From positions 2,230,550 to 2,294,549 of the forward strand of contig NZ_LT960614.1 in the NCBI RefSeq assembly GCF_900231165.1: a stretch of DNA of 64,000 nt, in the 5' to 3' direction. Of this stretch, positions 61,288 to 64,000 are shown piece by piece (position 1 is the first letter of the stretch; each line of letters begins with the position of its first letter). The DNA comes from Hartmannibacter diazotrophicus. GTDB lineage: Bacteria; Pseudomonadota; Alphaproteobacteria; Rhizobiales; Pleomorphomonadaceae. Under the pieces are notes generated by a model. It did not search any database. It was given only the letters and a program-made list of their open reading frames with translations, and was not told where the DNA came from. The position numbers were made by a program, and so were the translations under genes.

Positions 61288-62145
61288 TCATCCCTTCACG
61301 GCGCCCATGGTGAGGCCGCGAACGATGTGCTTCTGCAGGACGAAGACGACGATCATGACGGGGATCGTGCCGACCATGCCGATGATGGCCATCTCGCCCC
61401 AGCGCACGCCCTGAGTGGTGATGAGGCTCGGAATGCCGACGGGAAGCGTCTTCACGTTCTGCCCGCCGAGCAGGAAGGCGTACATGAACTCGTTCCAGGC
61501 GAAGATGAAGCAGAGCACGGCCGTCGCCGTGATGCCGGGCCTCAGCAGCGGCAGCAGCACCTTCACGAAGGCGCCGAGCCGGGAATAGCCGTCGGCCCGC
61601 GCCGCCTCTTCCAGTTCCAGCGGCAGGTCTCGGCAGAAGCTGGAGAGCACCCAGACATAGAAGGAGAGGTTGAAGGTGAGATACGCGATGATGAGGCCGG
61701 CGTAGGTGTCGAGCAGCCCGATCTTCGAATAGACGAGGTAGTAGGGGATGACGAGGCAGACCGGCGGCGCCATGCGGGTGGCGAGCACGAAGAGAAAGAG
61801 GTCGTCGCGCCCGCGCATCCGATAGCGTGCGAAGGCATAGGCGGCGGGCGTTCCGAGGATGACGACGAGGACGGTCGAAAGCCCGGCGACGATGATCGAG
61901 TTGATCAGATAGTGGTGGTAGCCATTCTCGATCATGTAGCGGAAGTGATCGAGCGTCGGTTCGAAGAACCAGACCGTGGGCCGGGCGAACATGACGTTCT
62001 CCGGCTTGAAGGCAAGGCTCCACATCCAGAAGACGGGAAAGAGGATCAATAGCGCGTAGCAGATGACGAGGGCGGTGAAGGCAAGCCCTCGGGTGTCGGT
62101 GCGCTGGGTTGCCTTCGGCGGTGTGGCGGTTGCGATGTCGCTCAT
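61288..62145 (-). CDS. CUT1-type ABC permease (MalG family)
   Basis: 285 residues, six membrane helices. The EAA loop is LELEEAARADGYSRLGAFVKVLLPLLRPGI (key part EEAARADGYSRLGAF). It forms the channel with the MalF-type protein encoded 22 bases upstream in the same transcript. Family members carry sugars, polyols, glycerol phosphate or, less often, other solutes. Confidence 0.92.
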   Translation of the reverse strand: MSDIATATPPKATQRTDTRGLAFTALVICYALLILFPVFWMWSLAFKPENVMFARPTVWFFEPTLDHFRYMIENGYHHYLINSIIVAGLSTVLVVILGTPAAYAFARYRMRGRDDLFLFVLATRMAPPVCLVIPYYLVYSKIGLLDTYAGLIIAYLTFNLSFYVWVLSSFCRDLPLELEEAARADGYSRLGAFVKVLLPLLRPGITATAVLCFIFAWNEFMYAFLLGGQNVKTLPVGIPSLITTQGVRWGEMAIIGMVGTIPVMIVVFVLQKHIVRGLTMGAVKG

Positions 62146-62167
62146 GGCGTCGTGTTCTCCCGTCCGC

Positions 62168-63118
62168 TCAGAAGACGTTCAGGCGCTTCTTGGCGACCTG
62201 GTAGAAGATGTTGCAGAAGACGAAGAAGATCGCCCAGATCACCACGGCGAGCGCCGATGCCTGCCCGATGTTCCAGAAATCGAAGGTGTATTTGTAGCCG
62301 AGGATGCTGGGGCTCTCGGTGGTGATGCCCGGTCCGCCGCTCGTCAGGATGAAGATCGTGTCGTAGATCTTGAAGGCGTCGATCACCCGCAGCATCCCGA
62401 TTACGACGAGCAGCGGCGAGAGCATCGGCAGCGTCAGCTTGAAGAACATCTGCACCGGGTTCGCCCCGTCGACGGCGGCGGCGCGGTAGGGGTTCACCGG
62501 CAGGGCCTGCATGCCGGCAAAGAAGGTGAGGACCATGAACGGGGTCCACTCCCAGATGTCGACGAAGATGATGCCGTAGAGCGCGAGATCCGGCGAGGCG
62601 AAGACCGACGTATCGGTGAGCAGGCCGAAGTGCTCGAGAATATTGTAGGAGACGAAACCCCAAGAGCCGGCGAGCATCGTCTTCCACACGAGGCCGACGA
62701 TGATCGGAGCCATCATCGAGGGGATGAAGAGGAACGGGATCAGGATGTTGCGCATCCGGATCTTCTGGCTGAGCACCAGCGCGCCGATGAGCCCGAGCAT
62801 GAACTCGATCGGCACCGCGATGCCGACGACCGTGAAGGCCACGCCCATCGAGTTCCAGAAGCGCCCGTCGGTCAGCAGCGTTTCGAAATTCCCGAACCAG
62901 ACGAAGTCGCGGATCTTGCCGTACCGGGCCTCATGCAGGCTGATATAGGCCATGTAGAGGAAGGGAACGAGCGAGACGACCAGCAGCGTCAGGAATGTCG
63001 GCGCGATCAGCAGATAGGGATACCAGGGCGAATCCTTGTGATGTGCCAGCCGTTTGGGCGCTGCGTCCGCCGGCCCATCCGCCGTCTGGGGTACTGTCGT
63101 GCTCTTGGCCTGTTCCAT
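62168..63118 (-). CDS. CUT1-type ABC permease (MalF family)
   Basis: 316 residues, six membrane helices after a hydrophilic N-terminus of about 35 residues. The coupling loop is PYRAAAVDGANPVQMFFKLTLPMLSPLL (key part AAAVDGANPVQMFF). It follows the binding-protein gene by 74 bases and precedes the MalG-type gene. Together they make the membrane part of the importer. Confidence 0.92.
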   Translation of the reverse strand: MEQAKSTTVPQTADGPADAAPKRLAHHKDSPWYPYLLIAPTFLTLLVVSLVPFLYMAYISLHEARYGKIRDFVWFGNFETLLTDGRFWNSMGVAFTVVGIAVPIEFMLGLIGALVLSQKIRMRNILIPFLFIPSMMAPIIVGLVWKTMLAGSWGFVSYNILEHFGLLTDTSVFASPDLALYGIIFVDIWEWTPFMVLTFFAGMQALPVNPYRAAAVDGANPVQMFFKLTLPMLSPLLVVIGMLRVIDAFKIYDTIFILTSGGPGITTESPSILGYKYTFDFWNIGQASALAVVIWAIFFVFCNIFYQVAKKRLNVF

Positions 63119-63192
63119 CGCGATCGTCTGTTCTTGAAGGCAGGGAAGGCCGGCGCCCTTGCGAGCGCCGACCGATTGCGGCGTGAAGGCGA

Positions 63193-64000
63193 TTACTGCA
63201 GGACGCAGGGATCGCAGATGGCGGAGACTTCCTGCTGCAGCTGCTTGGCCGCATCCTCGGGCGTGACCTTGCCGAGACCGACCTGCTGGAAGATGCGATT
63301 CATGACGTCGGAGACTTCAAAGAAGCGCGGCATCTTCAGCGTGGCGGTAATGCCCTTCATGCTGCCCTGCATCGCCTCGTAGAGGTTGGCGAGGCGGTTG
63401 TCGTCCTTGATCAGCAGCGGCCAGGAACTGTTGCGCATCGGCACGCCGACGCCGCTTGAAAGGAACTTCTCCTGGGTCGACTTCTCGATCGCCCACTGCA
63501 GGAAGAGGTAGGTCGCTTCCGGGTTCTTGCTGTGGGCCGAGATGGTGAGGCCCGACGGCTCGCCGGCGCTGAAGTAAGCGTCGCCCTCGTCGGCCGAGCG
63601 CGGCGTCGGACCGTAGAGGAAGGAGCCGGCGAGACTGGACGAACCCGGCTGGTCGATGCCGAGCACGAAGTCGCTGTAGGCGATGGACTGCGCCGCGATG
63701 CCGTTGCCCATGACCGTCGGAACGTCGATCAGCGAGTATTCGGCCTGGCCGGGCGGGGCGTATTTCCAAAGATCGGACCAGGTCGTCAGGCCCTTGACGA
63801 CTTCCGGCGTGTCGAAGGTCGGATGGCCCGCTTCATCGAAGAGCTTGCCGCCCATGTTGCGGATGAAGACTTCCCAGACGGAGACATAGGTCGTGCCGCC
63901 GTTGAGGCCTTCCATGACGATGCCGTAGAAGTCGCTGGTGAGCGGCTTGCCGGCGAGCGTCTCGCCCGACTTGCGGGTGAAGAACTCGGCGATGTCGTGG
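63193..64000 (-). CDS. CUT1-type extracellular solute-binding protein (C-terminal part)
   Basis: The C-terminal 268 residues of a family-1 binding protein; the start lies beyond the right edge. The frame is open to base 64000, upstream of the internal ATG at 63915. Features are the lobe-two segment GEPSGLTISAHSKNPEATYLFLQWAIEKSTQ (key part HSKNPEATYLFLQW) and a C-terminal CDPC pair. It is the first known gene of the transport/oxidation operon. Confidence 0.88.
   Translation of the reverse strand, partial: HDIAEFFTRKSGETLAGKPLTSDFYGIVMEGLNGGTTYVSVWEVFIRNMGGKLFDEAGHPTFDTPEVVKGLTTWSDLWKYAPPGQAEYSLIDVPTVMGNGIAAQSIAYSDFVLGIDQPGSSSLAGSFLYGPTPRSADEGDAYFSAGEPSGLTISAHSKNPEATYLFLQWAIEKSTQEKFLSSGVGVPMRNSSWPLLIKDDNRLANLYEAMQGSMKGITATLKMPRFFEVSDVMNRIFQQVGLGKVTPEDAAKQLQQEVSAICDPCVLQ

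Overview
The window is high-GC DNA with dense, mostly operonic genes. Gene families and promoter types point to an alphaproteobacterium, most likely in the Hyphomicrobiales (Rhizobiales): RpoE/ChrR-type ECF control, DctB/DctD-type two-component genes, AmiC/AmiR-like genes, many periplasmic binding proteins, TRAP transport and CUT1-type ABC transport with two ATPases. I see no rRNA, tRNA, CRISPR array, insertion sequence or phage gene. It reads as a chromosomal or chromid region specialised in scavenging small organic, often nitrogen-containing, compounds.

Layout. (1) 1-3.9 kb: the start of an oxalate/formate-type MFS transporter, preceded by a sigma-54 promoter and two enhancer-like palindromes, then a DctD-like activator and DctB-like sensor kinase. 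(2) 4.1-10.9 kb: a photo-oxidative-stress lipid cluster. It holds a Cfa-like methyltransferase, a DUF1365 protein and a flavin oxidoreductase, divergent from an ECF sigma/ChrR pair with DUF1295, DUF2177 and DUF2147 genes. Three matching TGATCC-N18-TA promoters tie it together. (3) 11-19.8 kb: an SDR gene, then an amide/urea-type operon (cytosolic AmiC-like sensor, ANTAR antiterminator, binding protein, two permeases, two ATPases, formamidase). It begins with an ANTAR-type two-hairpin leader and attenuator and ends in a terminator. (4) 19.9-28.8 kb: a double-domain nitrilase, then binding protein, fused permease-ATPase, acetamidase-like enzyme, an AraC regulator fused to a second acetamidase-like domain, and RidA.

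(5) 28.8-35.8 kb: an orphan BMP-type binding protein, a flavin reductase with GntR regulator, a small ribbon-helix-helix protein with a DUF1989 protein, and MATE and DMT exporters. (6) 35.8-49.0 kb: a LysR regulator, then flavin monooxygenases of the NtaA/SnaA/DszA type (a tandem pair plus a third copy), an MsnO8-like monooxygenase, two flavin reductases, a RibB supplying flavin precursor, and a polar amino-acid-type ABC transporter with two binding proteins. (7) 49.1-54.3 kb: a shikimate/quinate module (TetR, NAD-type shikimate dehydrogenase, TRAP transporter, AroQ) with two near-identical TetR-type operators placed inside promoters. (8) 54.4-64 kb, minus strand: a CUT1 ABC transporter operon interleaved with a GMC oxidoreductase, phosphoribosyltransferase-like protein, aldehyde dehydrogenase and alpha/beta hydrolase. 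Its first gene runs off the window.

Most modules pair a transporter, one or more catabolic enzymes and a local regulator. Substrates are inferred from family membership and none is proven by sequence alone.
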